DNA of 46,627 nucleotides from positions 1-46,627 of the forward strand of contig DATLFP010000210.1 in NCBI GenBank assembly GCA_035540955.1, written 5' to 3'. The position numbers and the translations under genes were made by a program. Positions 15,430 through 23,701 of this stretch are shown one piece after another. The stretch comes from DATLFP01 sp035540955. GTDB taxonomy: Bacteria > Actinomycetota > Acidimicrobiia > Acidimicrobiales > CADCSY01. Position 1 is the first letter of the stretch, and every line of letters starts with the position of its first letter. A model generated the notes under the pieces. It did not search any database. It was not told the DNA's origin and saw only the letters and a list, made by a program, of their open reading frames with translations.

Positions 15430-16608
15430 GTGAGCGGCCCCGGTCCAGAGGACCCCCTCGGCGGCATCCCGTTCCTGGGCGAGCTGGCCAAGCTGCTGCA
15501 GGGCCAGACCGCCGGCGGGTGGGAGGCGGCGCGGCAGCTCGCGGTCCAGATCGCGGGGGCGGGGACGGCCGAGCCGAACCCCGACCCGCTCGACCGGATG
15601 GCCTTCGAGGAGCTGGGCCGGGTGGCCGAGCTCCACGTCGGCAACGCCACCGGGTTGACCATCGCCCACTCGGGCCGGCCCCTCACCGTCGTGCCCGTCA
15701 CCCGGGCCGAGTGGGCCCGGCGCACCGTGGATGCCTGGCGGCCGCTCCTCGAGAAGCTCTCCGCCTCGCTCACCGGACCGGCCCTCGCCGGCGGTCTCGT
15801 CGACGACCTCGACGACGACCCGCAGGCCGCCATGCTCCGGCCGCTCCTGCAGATGCTCGGGCCGGTGATGCTCGGCCTGCAGGCCGGCTCGATGGTCGGG
15901 CACCTGGCGTCGGTGAGCCTCGGCCAGTACGACCTGCCCATCCCCCGGCCGCCGTCGGACGAGCTCGTGGTCGTGGCTCGCAACCTGCACGAGCTGGGCG
16001 AGGAGTGGAGCCTGCCGCGCGACGACCTCCGGCTCTGGATCTGCCTCTCGGAGGTCGCCACCCACGCGGTCATCGGGGTTCCGCACGTGCGCGAGCGGTT
16101 GTGGGCCCTGCTCGATCGCCACGTCTCGTCCTTCGCGCTCGACACCTCGGCCATCGAGGAGGCACTCGGGTCGATCGACCCGACCGACCCCGAGGCCCTG
16201 CAGGCGGCGCTCGGCGATCCGGCGGCGCTGCTCGGATCGATCCAGTCCGAGGCCCAGAAGACCCTCCTGCCCGAGCTCTCGGCGCTGGTGGCCGTCGTCG
16301 TCGGCTACGTCGATCACGTCATGGACACGATCGGTGGCTCGCTCATCGGCTCCTACGGGATGCTCACCGAGGCGCTCCACCGGCGCCGGGTCGAGGCGGC
16401 GGCCGCCGACCGGTTCGTCGAGCACCTGCTGGGTCTCGCCCTCGGCCGCGAGCAGTACGAACGGGGCGAGGCGTTCGTGCGGGGCGTGCTCGAGCGCGAC
16501 GGCGACATCGGGGCGCTCTTCACGTCGGCGACCGCCCTGCCCACCCCCAACGAGGTCGACGCCCCCGGGCTCTGGCTGGCCCGCCTCGAGCTCCCCGACG
16601 ACCGCTGA
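15430..16608 (+). CDS. Zincin-2/DUF2342-like protein lacking a clear HExxH
   Basis: 392 residues from GTG 15430. Overall layout matches the actinobacterial 'zinc-dependent metalloprotease' DUF2342 family: N-terminal amphipathic helices, an ALTGPALAGGLVDDL-like helix, LQAGSMVGHLASVSLGQYDL near residue 160, and LVVVARNLHELGEEWSLP then DDLRLWICLSEVATHAVIGV. The last segment sits where HExxH would be expected but reads SEVATH, so the first His is Ser. The second His is followed by PHVRERLW. The C-terminal half is helical with AL-rich stretches. Enzyme activity is therefore doubtful. The gene ends 3 bp from the convergent MFS gene. Confidence 0.7.
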   Translation: MSGPGPEDPLGGIPFLGELAKLLQGQTAGGWEAARQLAVQIAGAGTAEPNPDPLDRMAFEELGRVAELHVGNATGLTIAHSGRPLTVVPVTRAEWARRTVDAWRPLLEKLSASLTGPALAGGLVDDLDDDPQAAMLRPLLQMLGPVMLGLQAGSMVGHLASVSLGQYDLPIPRPPSDELVVVARNLHELGEEWSLPRDDLRLWICLSEVATHAVIGVPHVRERLWALLDRHVSSFALDTSAIEEALGSIDPTDPEALQAALGDPAALLGSIQSEAQKTLLPELSALVAVVVGYVDHVMDTIGGSLIGSYGMLTEALHRRRVEAAAADRFVEHLLGLALGREQYERGEAFVRGVLERDGDIGALFTSATALPTPNEVDAPGLWLARLELPDDR

Positions 16609-16611
16609 CCC

Positions 16612-17895
16612 TCACCGGGACCGTGGTGCCGGGGTCCGCCGCAGCCGCTCGACGAGGGGGCGGGCGGTGAGGCGGCGGCCCGTGGCATAGGCGACCGCCG
16701 CCGCGCCCGACGCGCCGGCGATCCCGAGGAAGCCGACCCCGAGCGGCGTGGGGATCACCACCGGCACGAACGCGCCGGCCACCCACGCGAGCTGGAAGCG
16801 GGTCTCGAAGCCGGCGAAGGACCGGCCGCGATCGGCGTCGGGCGCGTCGCGCTGGACGATCGAGTCGAACGCCAGGCGGCCGGCGCTGGCCGCCAACCCC
16901 ACGATGGCGGCGAGCACGGAGGCGCCGGCCCGCCCACCCACCTGCAGCGCGAGGAGCGCGCCGGCGGCGACCAGCACCGCGCAGCCGAGGAGCATGCGCT
17001 CCTCCCGCACGTGACGGCGAACGGCGGGCGCCGCACCGGCGCCGGCGAGCGCGCCCAGCGCGCTCGCCGCCAGGGTGATGCCGAACCACCACGTGGGCGC
17101 GTCGTCGTCCCGCAGCCAGAAGGCGAGGAAGAAGGCGAGGAAGCCCACGAGGGCGCGCAGCATGCCCATCGAGCTGGCGGCCAGGAAGATCCCCGCCGCC
17201 CGCAGCTCGGCCCGCTCCTGGTTGGTGGCGGGCGCCACCGGGGCGATCGACGCCTTCGGGACGCGGAGGGCGGCGACGGTGGCGACGCCGAAGACGATCG
17301 CCGCAAGCGCCAGCACCCAGCCGCTGCCCAGCTGCAGGAGGGCGACGCCCGGCACCGCCGCCACGAACCCGACGAGGCCGGTGATGATCGACAGCTTCGA
17401 ATTGGCCTCGACGAGCTCGGTCTCGTCCCGGACGAGGCGCGGCACGAGCGACGCCCGGGCGACGACGTAGCCCTTCCCGAGGACGAGGAGGGCGAACGCC
17501 AAGGGGAACAGCAGCAGCGAGTCGAGGTTGTCGATCATCACCACGCAGATGAGGGCGCGGGACGCCGCCGACCCGATCACCATCGCCCGGCGGCCGCCCT
17601 GTCGGCCGTCGAGGAACGGACCGATCAGCGGAGCGACCACGGCGAACGGCGCCATGGTGAGCAGCAGGTAGAGCGCGACCCTTCCCCGCGCCGCGTCCGG
17701 GGAGATGGAGAAGAAGAGGGACCCGGCCAGGGCCAGCGCCACCAGGGTGTCGCCAGCGCCGAGCAGGGCGTGGGTCCGGGCGAACCGGGCAAACGGGAGG
17801 GCCACACCGCCGCCGTCACCGGGCCGGAACGGCCGCCACCCCGATCCCGCGCTCGGCGCCGGGCGCCGAGCCGACGAGCGAGCCATCGGGGTCAC
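16612..17895 (-). CDS. MFS transporter, substrate unknown
   Basis: 427 residues from GTG 17895; an in-frame ATG at 17886 is equally possible and lies 7 nt after TACGGT, which could give a leaderless message. About 12 hydrophobic segments are visible. The cytoplasmic loop 2-3 motif is FLDGRQGGRRAMVIGSAASR, an MFS-type G-R-R-x pattern. Middle helices include LLLFPLAFALLVLGKGYVVA and the second half starts near FLAASSMGMLRALVGFLAFF. No close match to drug-specific MFS motifs is seen, so no substrate is proposed. Divergent from the acidic hypothetical gene at 17944. Confidence 0.85.
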   Translation of the reverse strand: MTPMARSSARRPAPSAGSGWRPFRPGDGGGVALPFARFARTHALLGAGDTLVALALAGSLFFSISPDAARGRVALYLLLTMAPFAVVAPLIGPFLDGRQGGRRAMVIGSAASRALICVVMIDNLDSLLLFPLAFALLVLGKGYVVARASLVPRLVRDETELVEANSKLSIITGLVGFVAAVPGVALLQLGSGWVLALAAIVFGVATVAALRVPKASIAPVAPATNQERAELRAAGIFLAASSMGMLRALVGFLAFFLAFWLRDDDAPTWWFGITLAASALGALAGAGAAPAVRRHVREERMLLGCAVLVAAGALLALQVGGRAGASVLAAIVGLAASAGRLAFDSIVQRDAPDADRGRSFAGFETRFQLAWVAGAFVPVVIPTPLGVGFLGIAGASGAAAVAYATGRRLTARPLVERLRRTPAPRSR

Positions 17896-17908
17896 CGTAC
17901 CGACCTTC

Positions 17909-17936
17909 TCAAGTGCGCATGCCTGGATGCCGATGC
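17909..17936 (+). promoter_or_regulatory. Second candidate sigma-28/WhiG-like promoter
   Basis: TCAA (17909-17912), 16 nt, then GCCGATGC (17929-17936): the same -35 tetramer, spacing and GCCGAT core as the site at 4506-4479. It ends 7 nt before the ATG at 17944, so transcription would start at or next to the start codon. Confidence 0.4.
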
Positions 17937-17943
17937 GAGCCTC

Positions 17944-18402
17944 ATGTCCGACCTCTCGCGCTTGCTCGACGACCTGTACGCGATGGGCGACACCGAGGCG
18001 GAGACCGCCCCGGTGGCCGCCGCGGCCCCGCCGGCGGCGCCCACCGAGGCCCCGGCCTGGTCATCGGACGAGGCGCTCGACGAGGTGTTCGAGACCTGGG
18101 TGCCGGGGCCGGACGAGGACGCTCCCGCCGCCCACCGGAGCTTCGTCGAGGCGGTCACGGACGAGCCGTTCGTCGAGGCGCCCGCCCCGGTGAACTGGAA
18201 CCTCGGACTCGAGGACGAGCCCAGCCCGGTCACCGAGGCGCCGAACGAGACGGCGGTCAGCGACGCGCCGCTCGCCGACGCACCGGGCGCCATGGCCGTC
18301 GCCGCCGTGCGGCCTCGGTGGAGCCCGTCCGACGACGACATCCTCCCCGGCCGCCGGAGCCGGAGCTCCACCACACCCCGCTCCCGCACGCGGCGCCGCT
18401 GA
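17944..18402 (+). CDS. Acidic, low-complexity protein of unknown function
   Basis: 152 residues from ATG 17944. An N-terminal helix (MSDLSRLLDDLYAMGDTEAE) is followed by a long Ala/Pro/Glu-rich, probably disordered region. Conserved-looking islands are SSDEALDEVFETWVPGPDED and RPRWSPSDDDILPGRRSRS, and the C-terminus is basic. No domain is recognised. The combination of an acidic body and a short basic tail suggests a protein-interaction role, but nothing in the sequence shows this. Its promoter candidate matches the sensor-kinase one. Convergent with the response regulator, 7 bp apart. Confidence 0.65.
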   Translation: MSDLSRLLDDLYAMGDTEAETAPVAAAAPPAAPTEAPAWSSDEALDEVFETWVPGPDEDAPAAHRSFVEAVTDEPFVEAPAPVNWNLGLEDEPSPVTEAPNETAVSDAPLADAPGAMAVAAVRPRWSPSDDDILPGRRSRSSTTPRSRTRRR

Positions 18403-18409
18403 TCGCCGC

Positions 18410-19132
18410 TCAGGCCCTGGCCAGCTCGTACTTGTAGCCGAGGCCCCGGATCGTCACGATGCGGCGGGGGTGCGAGGGGTCGTCCTCGACCTTGGAGCGC
18501 AACCGCTTCACGTGCACGTCGAGGGTCTTGGTGTCGCCCACGTAGTCGGCGCCCCAGACGCGGCTGATGAGGGTCTCGCGCGTGAGCACCCGGCCGGCGT
18601 TGGCCAGGAGCAGCTCGAGGAGCTCGAACTCCTTGAGCGGCAGGGCCACCTGCTCACCGCGGATCACGACCTCGTGGCGGTCGGCGTCGAGCTGCACGTC
18701 GCCGACGACGTAGACGATCTCGTCGTCGTCGAACGCGCTCGGCGCCGTGGACCTGTCACCCGTGGACACCCGGCGGAGGGCCGCCCGCATGCGAGCGACG
18801 AGCTCGCGCATGCGGTACGGCTTCGTGACGTAGTCGTCGGCGCCCACCTCCAGGCCGACGACGGTGTCGATCTCGGAGGACTTCGCGGTGACCATGATGA
18901 TCGGCACCGAGCTGCGCGCCCGGATCTGCCGGCAGACGTCGACGCCGGACACCTTCGGCAGCATCAGGTCGAGCAGGATCAGATCGGGGTGCACGGCGTC
19001 GAACCGCTCCAGCGCCTCGGCGCCGTCACGCGCCACCTCCACGCCGAACCCCTCGCGCTCGAGGCCCACGACGAGGGCGTCGACGAAGGACTCCTCGTCC
19101 TCGACCACCAGGATCGTCGGCCGCCCGCTCAT
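18410..19132 (-). CDS. regX3: OmpR/PhoB-family response regulator (RegX3/PhoP-like)
   Basis: 240 residues; ATG 19132 has AGGAG upstream. The receiver domain (about 6-120) has acidic pocket ED (11-12), phospho-acceptor Asp55 in LILLDLMLPKVSG, switch Thr in PIIMVTAKS and Lys in VTKPYRMRELVARMR. The winged helix (about 150-235) is AGRVLTRETLISRVWGADYV then TKTLDVHVKRLRSKVEDDP, ending IRGLGYKYE. Position at the end of the pst-phoU-surE-kinase operon identifies it as the phosphate regulator, expected to bind the two PHO boxes upstream of pstS and so regulate its own operon. Whether to call it RegX3, PhoP or PhoB is a naming choice. Confidence 0.94.
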   Translation of the reverse strand: MSGRPTILVVEDEESFVDALVVGLEREGFGVEVARDGAEALERFDAVHPDLILLDLMLPKVSGVDVCRQIRARSSVPIIMVTAKSSEIDTVVGLEVGADDYVTKPYRMRELVARMRAALRRVSTGDRSTAPSAFDDDEIVYVVGDVQLDADRHEVVIRGEQVALPLKEFELLELLLANAGRVLTRETLISRVWGADYVGDTKTLDVHVKRLRSKVEDDPSHPRRIVTIRGLGYKYELARA

Positions 19133-19190
19133 TGTCGTCCGCTCCTGGCGCTGACGCGTCGGCCCGCTCGGGACCCGCTCGCGTGCTCGC

Positions 19191-20336
19191 TCATGACGCC
19201 GCCCCCGCCTCCACGACCGCGACCGGCAGCCGCAGCGTGAAGGTCGACCCGTCACCCTCGGTCGACCGGACGAGCACCTCGCCCCGGTGGTTGCTGGCGA
19301 CGTGACGGACGATGGCGAGGCCGAGCCCGGTGCCGCCGGTCTCCCGGCTGCGGGCGCGGTCGACACGGTAGAAGCGCTCGAACACGCGGTCGAGGTCGGA
19401 GGACGGGATCCCGATGCCGTGGTCCTCCACCTCGACCTCCAGCCAGGCGCCGCTCACGCGGGAGCGGACGCTGACGGCCGAGCCGTCGTCGCTGTACTTG
19501 CAGGCGTTCTCGAGCAGGTTGGTGATGGCCGAGACGAGCTGCCGGGGATCGCCGATCACGACGTGACCGCTGCCGATCTCCGAGGTGTCGATGGTGATGT
19601 GGTGGGCGTCGGCGAGCGACCGCACGCGCTGCTCGGCCTCGGCGACGACATCGGCCACGCGCACGGTTTCGCGCGCCGCGTCGTCGGACTCGATGCGGGT
19701 GAGCGCGAGCAGGTCGTCGATGATGCGCCCGACGCGGTGGGCCTCGACCGTCATCCGCTCCGCGAGCCGGCGCACGACGTCGCTGTCGTCGGCATCGACG
19801 ATCGCCTCCGCGAGCACCCCCAGCGCGCCAACCGGCGTCTTCAGCTCGTGGCTGATGTTGGACACGAAGTCGCGCCGCATCGCGTCGACCCGTCGCCGCT
19901 CCGAGACGTCGTCGACCACCGCCACCGCGCCGCCGTCGGGGAGCGGCACCGCGATCACGGCCAGCATCCGCCGAGGCGGCCCGAACAGGTCGAGGTTGCG
20001 CCGGACCGGTGTGCCCGAGAGGGCGTTGCGGAGCTCGTCGAGGATCGCCTGCTCCACGAGCGCCTCGGCATGGCGGGCCCCGGCGAACGCGTCGGCGGTC
20101 CGGTTCCGCAGCACCTCGTACCCCTCCCGGTCGCACAGCACGACGCCCTGCGGCACCTCGTCGAAGGCGGCGCGGAGTGCGGCCACACGGTCGCGCTCGG
20201 CCTGCGTCACCGCTTCGGCGGCGTCGGCGCGCAGCTCGGCACGCGCGAGGTCGTCGCTCAGGAACGTCGCTCGCCGCCAGAGCAGCGCCGTCGCCACGAG
20301 AGCGGCCGCAGCCACGGCGGCGAGGACGATCGTCAT
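19191..20336 (-). CDS. senX3: Phosphate-sensing histidine kinase (SenX3/PhoR-like)
   Basis: 381 residues from ATG 20336, which overlaps the surE stop (ATGA). One N-terminal membrane helix (MTIVLAAVAAAALVATALLW), a short coiled linker and a PAS-like domain (FDEVPQGVVLCDREGYEVL) precede the kinase core. H box DFVSNISHELKTPVGALGVL with His near 162, N box NLLENACKYS, G1 EDHGIGIPSSDLDRVFERFY, G2 GGTGLGLAIVRHVAS. Like SenX3 and PhoR it lacks a large outside sensor, fitting control by PhoU and Pst rather than direct ligand binding. The regulator gene follows after 58 bp. Confidence 0.94.
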   Translation of the reverse strand: MTIVLAAVAAAALVATALLWRRATFLSDDLARAELRADAAEAVTQAERDRVAALRAAFDEVPQGVVLCDREGYEVLRNRTADAFAGARHAEALVEQAILDELRNALSGTPVRRNLDLFGPPRRMLAVIAVPLPDGGAVAVVDDVSERRRVDAMRRDFVSNISHELKTPVGALGVLAEAIVDADDSDVVRRLAERMTVEAHRVGRIIDDLLALTRIESDDAARETVRVADVVAEAEQRVRSLADAHHITIDTSEIGSGHVVIGDPRQLVSAITNLLENACKYSDDGSAVSVRSRVSGAWLEVEVEDHGIGIPSSDLDRVFERFYRVDRARSRETGGTGLGLAIVRHVASNHRGEVLVRSTEGDGSTFTLRLPVAVVEAGAAS

Positions 20337-21121
20337 CGCACCGAGAAGAGATGAGCCTCGAGGTGATCGGCAACCGGCACCGGCTCGGTGGCGCGGATGC
20401 CGACGATCGAGGTGATCGAGGCGTAGCCGTCGCGCACCAGCGCCGTGTCGCTGTCCTCGGGGAGCTTCTCGTTGTGCTCCCGCAGCTCCATCTGGAGCGT
20501 GCGACCCGACCCGTCGGGCGACGCCGGGCCGTCGACGAGAAACGCCCGGACCGTCCCGAACGGTGCCAGCGATCCCCAGCGAACGCCCTTCAGCTCGTCG
20601 AGGGCCACGTTGGGGACGTTCAGGTTGAGCAGCGTGCGCGACGGCCGATCGGCCAGCCAGGTGACGGCGCCGATCGCCAGCTCGCCGGCGGTGTCCCAGT
20701 GGATGTGCTCGTCGACGCCGATGCTCACCGCCAGGCCCGACACGCCGAAGTTGCCGCCGGTGAGCACCGCGCCCACGGTTCCGGAGTGGAGGGTGGCCCG
20801 CCCGGTGTTCGCGCCGGGGTTGATGCCCGACACGACGAGGTCCGGCGGTTCGCCGAAGCCGCCGAGCCGGGCCGCCATGACGCAGAGCGCGGGCGGACCG
20901 ACGACCTCGAAGCCGGGAACGCCGTCGAGTCCGGGGAGGTCGACCTCCGCCACGTCGATCGTCCCGTCCACGCTGAAGGCGCCGAGCGCCGCGCCGTAGC
21001 CGGTCATGTCGTCCCTGGGTGCGGCCACGACGACCTCGTGGCCGGTGCGCGCCATCGCCCGCGCCAGAGCGTGGATGCCGGGCGCGTGGATGCCGTCGTC
21101 GTTCGTGACGAGGAGCCTCAC
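20333..21121 (-). CDS. surE: 5'/3'-nucleotidase SurE
   Basis: 262 residues from GTG 21121. SurE signature at the very N-terminus: RLLVTNDDGIHAPGIHALA (metal-binding DD), followed by VVVAAPRDDMTGYGAALGAF with the substrate loop, and PDLVVSGINPGANTGRATLH with the family SGxNxGxN site, then YSGTVGA-like HSGTVGAVLTGG. In the family it releases phosphate from nucleoside monophosphates and some short polyphosphates. Its start overlaps the phoU stop by 4 bp and its end overlaps the kinase start, so it is embedded in the phosphate operon, where phosphate scavenging is a logical job. Confidence 0.95.
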   Translation of the reverse strand: MRLLVTNDDGIHAPGIHALARAMARTGHEVVVAAPRDDMTGYGAALGAFSVDGTIDVAEVDLPGLDGVPGFEVVGPPALCVMAARLGGFGEPPDLVVSGINPGANTGRATLHSGTVGAVLTGGNFGVSGLAVSIGVDEHIHWDTAGELAIGAVTWLADRPSRTLLNLNVPNVALDELKGVRWGSLAPFGTVRAFLVDGPASPDGSGRTLQMELREHNEKLPEDSDTALVRDGYASITSIVGIRATEPVPVADHLEAHLFSVR

Positions 21122-21846
21122 TCGGGACCGTCCACGGCGTCGTGCTCGGCGGCGGCCCGCTTGGCGGCGAGGCGAGCGGCGCCGGTGTGCTCGGGCAGCC
21201 AGCCCGAGCACATGTAGCGCACCCGCTCACCGATGTTCACGGCGTGGTCACCGATGCGCTCGTAGTACCGACCCACGAGGGCGAGCTGCACAGACACCTG
21301 CAAGGGCATGTCGCCCCCCTCGTGCACCTCGAAGATGGTGCGGATGTAGTCGGCATGCAGCTCGTCGATGTCGTCGTCCATGTCGTCGAGCGCCGCCGCG
21401 AGAGCCTCGTTCTGATCGGCATAGGCGTCGATCGCCAGACGAAACAGTCGATGCACGTGCTCGCTCATCTTCTCGATGAGCCCTCGGAGGCGCGGGTCGA
21501 GCGGCGTCCCGTACAGCCGGCGTGCCGCCTTCATCGTGTTCGTGACGAGATCGGCCGAGCGCTCGATCTCCGACGTCATGCGGATCCCGGCGATGATCTG
21601 GCGGAGATCGCTGGCCAACGGGTTCTGCAGGGCCAGCAGGCGAACGCAGCGCTCCTCGATGTCGAGGGCCAGCTCGTCGATCTCGTCGTCGGCGGCGATG
21701 ATCTCCTCGGCGGCCTGGAGATCGCTGGCCAGGAGCGCGGCCGTCCCCTTGGCCAAGGCCTCGGTCACCATGCCAGCGAGCCGGATCAGATCGTCGCGAA
21801 CCTGGTCGAGCTCCTGATGGAAGGTCTTGCGGATCTCTGTCGGCAT
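21118..21846 (-). CDS. phoU: Phosphate signalling protein PhoU
   Basis: 242 residues. Two PhoU three-helix repeats are present. The first has LVRLAGM-like RLAGMVTEALAKGTAALLA and DEIDELALDIEERCVRLLAL, then QNPLASDLRQIIAGIRMTSE IERSADLVTNT. The second is ALDDMDDDIDELHADYIRTI then LVGRYYERIGDHAVNIGERV. The E/D-rich E-R-x-x-D and R-x-G-D-H metal sites are the hallmark. ATG 21846 has GGAGG about 10 nt upstream. PhoU relays the state of the Pst transporter to the kinase. The C-terminus carries an extra 30 charged residues. Confidence 0.95.
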   Translation of the reverse strand: MPTEIRKTFHQELDQVRDDLIRLAGMVTEALAKGTAALLASDLQAAEEIIAADDEIDELALDIEERCVRLLALQNPLASDLRQIIAGIRMTSEIERSADLVTNTMKAARRLYGTPLDPRLRGLIEKMSEHVHRLFRLAIDAYADQNEALAAALDDMDDDIDELHADYIRTIFEVHEGGDMPLQVSVQLALVGRYYERIGDHAVNIGERVRYMCSGWLPEHTGAARLAAKRAAAEHDAVDGPE

Positions 21847-21905
21847 GGGCTACCTGACCTCCGGGTCGCTCGTGACAGTGTGCCCGTTGCCCCGAATCGG
21901 TGCGC

Positions 21906-22748
21906 TCATCCGAACCGACCAGTGACGTAGTTCTCCGTCCGCTCGTCCTCGGGGTTCGAGAACATCTTCTCGGTCTCGTCGTACTCGACGAGGATCCCGG
22001 TGCGGGTGTCGCTCACCTCACTGACCTCGGTCGTGAAGAACGCGCACCGGTCGCTGACCCGCGCCGCCTGCTGCATGTTGTGGGTCACGATGACGATCGT
22101 GTACTGCGACTTGATCTCATCCATGAGGTCCTCGATGCGGCCGGTCGCGATGGGGTCGAGGGCCGAGCACGGCTCGTCCATCAGGATGACCTCGGGATCG
22201 ACGGCGAGCGCCCGAGCAATGCAAAGTCGCTGCTGCTGACCGCCGGACATGCCCGTGGCGGAGGACCGCAGACGGTCCTTGACCTCGTCCCACAGCGCGG
22301 CACGCCGCAGAGAGCGCTCCACGATCTCGTCCATGTCTCCCTTGATCCCCGCCACTCGCGGACCGAACGCGACGTTGTCGTAGATCGACTTCGGGAACGG
22401 GTTCGGCTTCTGGAACACCATGCCGATCCGGCGCCGGACCTCCGTGGGGTTGATGCCCTCGCCGTAGAGGTCGACGCCGTGGTAGTTGATCCGACCCTCG
22501 ACGCGGGCGGTCTCGATGAGGTCGTTCATCCGGTTGAGACAGCGGAGCACCGTCGTCTTGCCGCATCCGGACGGTCCGATGAACGCCGTGATCTCGTTCC
22601 GCCGGATCTGGAGGTTCACGTCGCGCACGGCGCGAAAGGGGCCGTAGTACACGGAGACATCGGAGACATCGAACACGACAGCTCCCCCCTCGGAGCGCTC
22701 AGCCGTCTCCGGCATCGCGACGGGTGTGACCCTCTGGTCCGTGTTCAT
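21906..22748 (-). CDS. pstB: Phosphate ABC transporter ATPase PstB
   Basis: 280 residues. Walker A GPSGCGKTT at 58-66, the PstB-specific GMVFQKPNPFPKSIYDNVAF, signature LSGGQ-like MSGGQQQRLCIARALA, Walker B VILMDEPCSALDPIATGRIE, and H-loop VIVTHNMQQAARVSDRCAFF. The first 25 residues precede the fold and could be trimmed by an internal ATG (MPETAERS). It hydrolyses ATP to drive phosphate uptake through PstCA. Located 7 bp after pstA; phoU follows after 59 bp. Confidence 0.97.
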   Translation of the reverse strand: MNTDQRVTPVAMPETAERSEGGAVVFDVSDVSVYYGPFRAVRDVNLQIRRNEITAFIGPSGCGKTTVLRCLNRMNDLIETARVEGRINYHGVDLYGEGINPTEVRRRIGMVFQKPNPFPKSIYDNVAFGPRVAGIKGDMDEIVERSLRRAALWDEVKDRLRSSATGMSGGQQQRLCIARALAVDPEVILMDEPCSALDPIATGRIEDLMDEIKSQYTIVIVTHNMQQAARVSDRCAFFTTEVSEVSDTRTGILVEYDETEKMFSNPEDERTENYVTGRFG

Positions 22749-22755
22749 CTCGTGA

Positions 22756-23694
22756 TCACCTTCGCCTCTTCTCGTACCGGTTGCGCAACAGGATGGCCAC
22801 CGCGTTGAACAGCAGCACGACGACCAGGAGCACGACGATCGCGGCCGCCGTCAACGACCGGAACTCCGTCTGTGGACGCCCCGCCCAGGTGGTGATGATG
22901 ATCGGCAGCGCCGTGAAGCGCTCCGTCAGCTGGCCGAAGTCGAGCAGCGAGCCTCGACCGCCGCCGAGGAAGTCGGTCGTGGCGCCGACCAGGATGAGCG
23001 GCGCCGCTTCGCCGAGCGCTCGAGCAAGGCTCAGCACCGTCCCGGTCAGGATCCCGGGCGCCGCGTACGGCAAGACGTGATGCCGGATCACCTCCCACCG
23101 AGTGGCGCCGACGCCGAAGCCCGCCTCCCTGAGCCCGGAGGGAACGGATCGGATCGCCTCCGCGGAGGTGATGATCACGATGGGGAGCACGAGGATGGCG
23201 AGCGTGATGCCCGCCGCCATCACGGTGCGGCCGCCGGTGAACGAGCCGAGGACCTTGACGAAGATCGTGAGCCCGAGGATCCCGTAGACGACGGAAGGAA
23301 CCCCGGCGAGGTTCCGGATGTTCACGTCGACGACGCGAGCGAAGCGCGTGTTCGGCGCGTACTCCTCGAGGTAGATCGCGGCGCCGATCCCCAGCGGGAA
23401 CGCGAGCACGATCGTGAACATCGCGATCCAGAACGATCCGCGGATGCCCTGGAACACGCCGGCCCGCTCCGAGCGTGAGCTGAGCGTGCCGGTCAGGAAC
23501 GACCCGAGGCGCTCGCTCAGCACCGACCAGCCCCCCGTCCACACATCGAGGATCAGGATGCCGAGGATGCCGACGGTGACGAGCAGGGCGACGAGCAGCA
23601 GGGCCCGGAACGCCAAGCCCGCGATGTCGGCGCGACCGCCGCGCAGCTGACGGGCGACCGCTTCTCGCGTGGTGGCAGGGTTGACGAGGGCCAT
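22756..23694 (-). CDS. pstA: Phosphate ABC transporter permease PstA
   Basis: 312 residues, about six membrane helices. The binding-protein-dependent transport signature is REAGFGVGATRWEVIRHHVL (EAA loop), followed by PYAAPGILTGTVLSLARALG EAAPLILVG, the PstA GEAAPL motif. The start is YLEEYAP-containing (GIGAAIYLEEYAPNTRFARV), common to PstA and PstC. It pairs with PstC to form the phosphate channel. ATG 23694 follows the pstC stop by 7 bp. Confidence 0.96.
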   Translation of the reverse strand: MALVNPATTREAVARQLRGGRADIAGLAFRALLLVALLVTVGILGILILDVWTGGWSVLSERLGSFLTGTLSSRSERAGVFQGIRGSFWIAMFTIVLAFPLGIGAAIYLEEYAPNTRFARVVDVNIRNLAGVPSVVYGILGLTIFVKVLGSFTGGRTVMAAGITLAILVLPIVIITSAEAIRSVPSGLREAGFGVGATRWEVIRHHVLPYAAPGILTGTVLSLARALGEAAPLILVGATTDFLGGGRGSLLDFGQLTERFTALPIIITTWAGRPQTEFRSLTAAAIVVLLVVVLLFNAVAILLRNRYEKRRR

Positions 23695-23701
23695 GGCCGT
23701 C

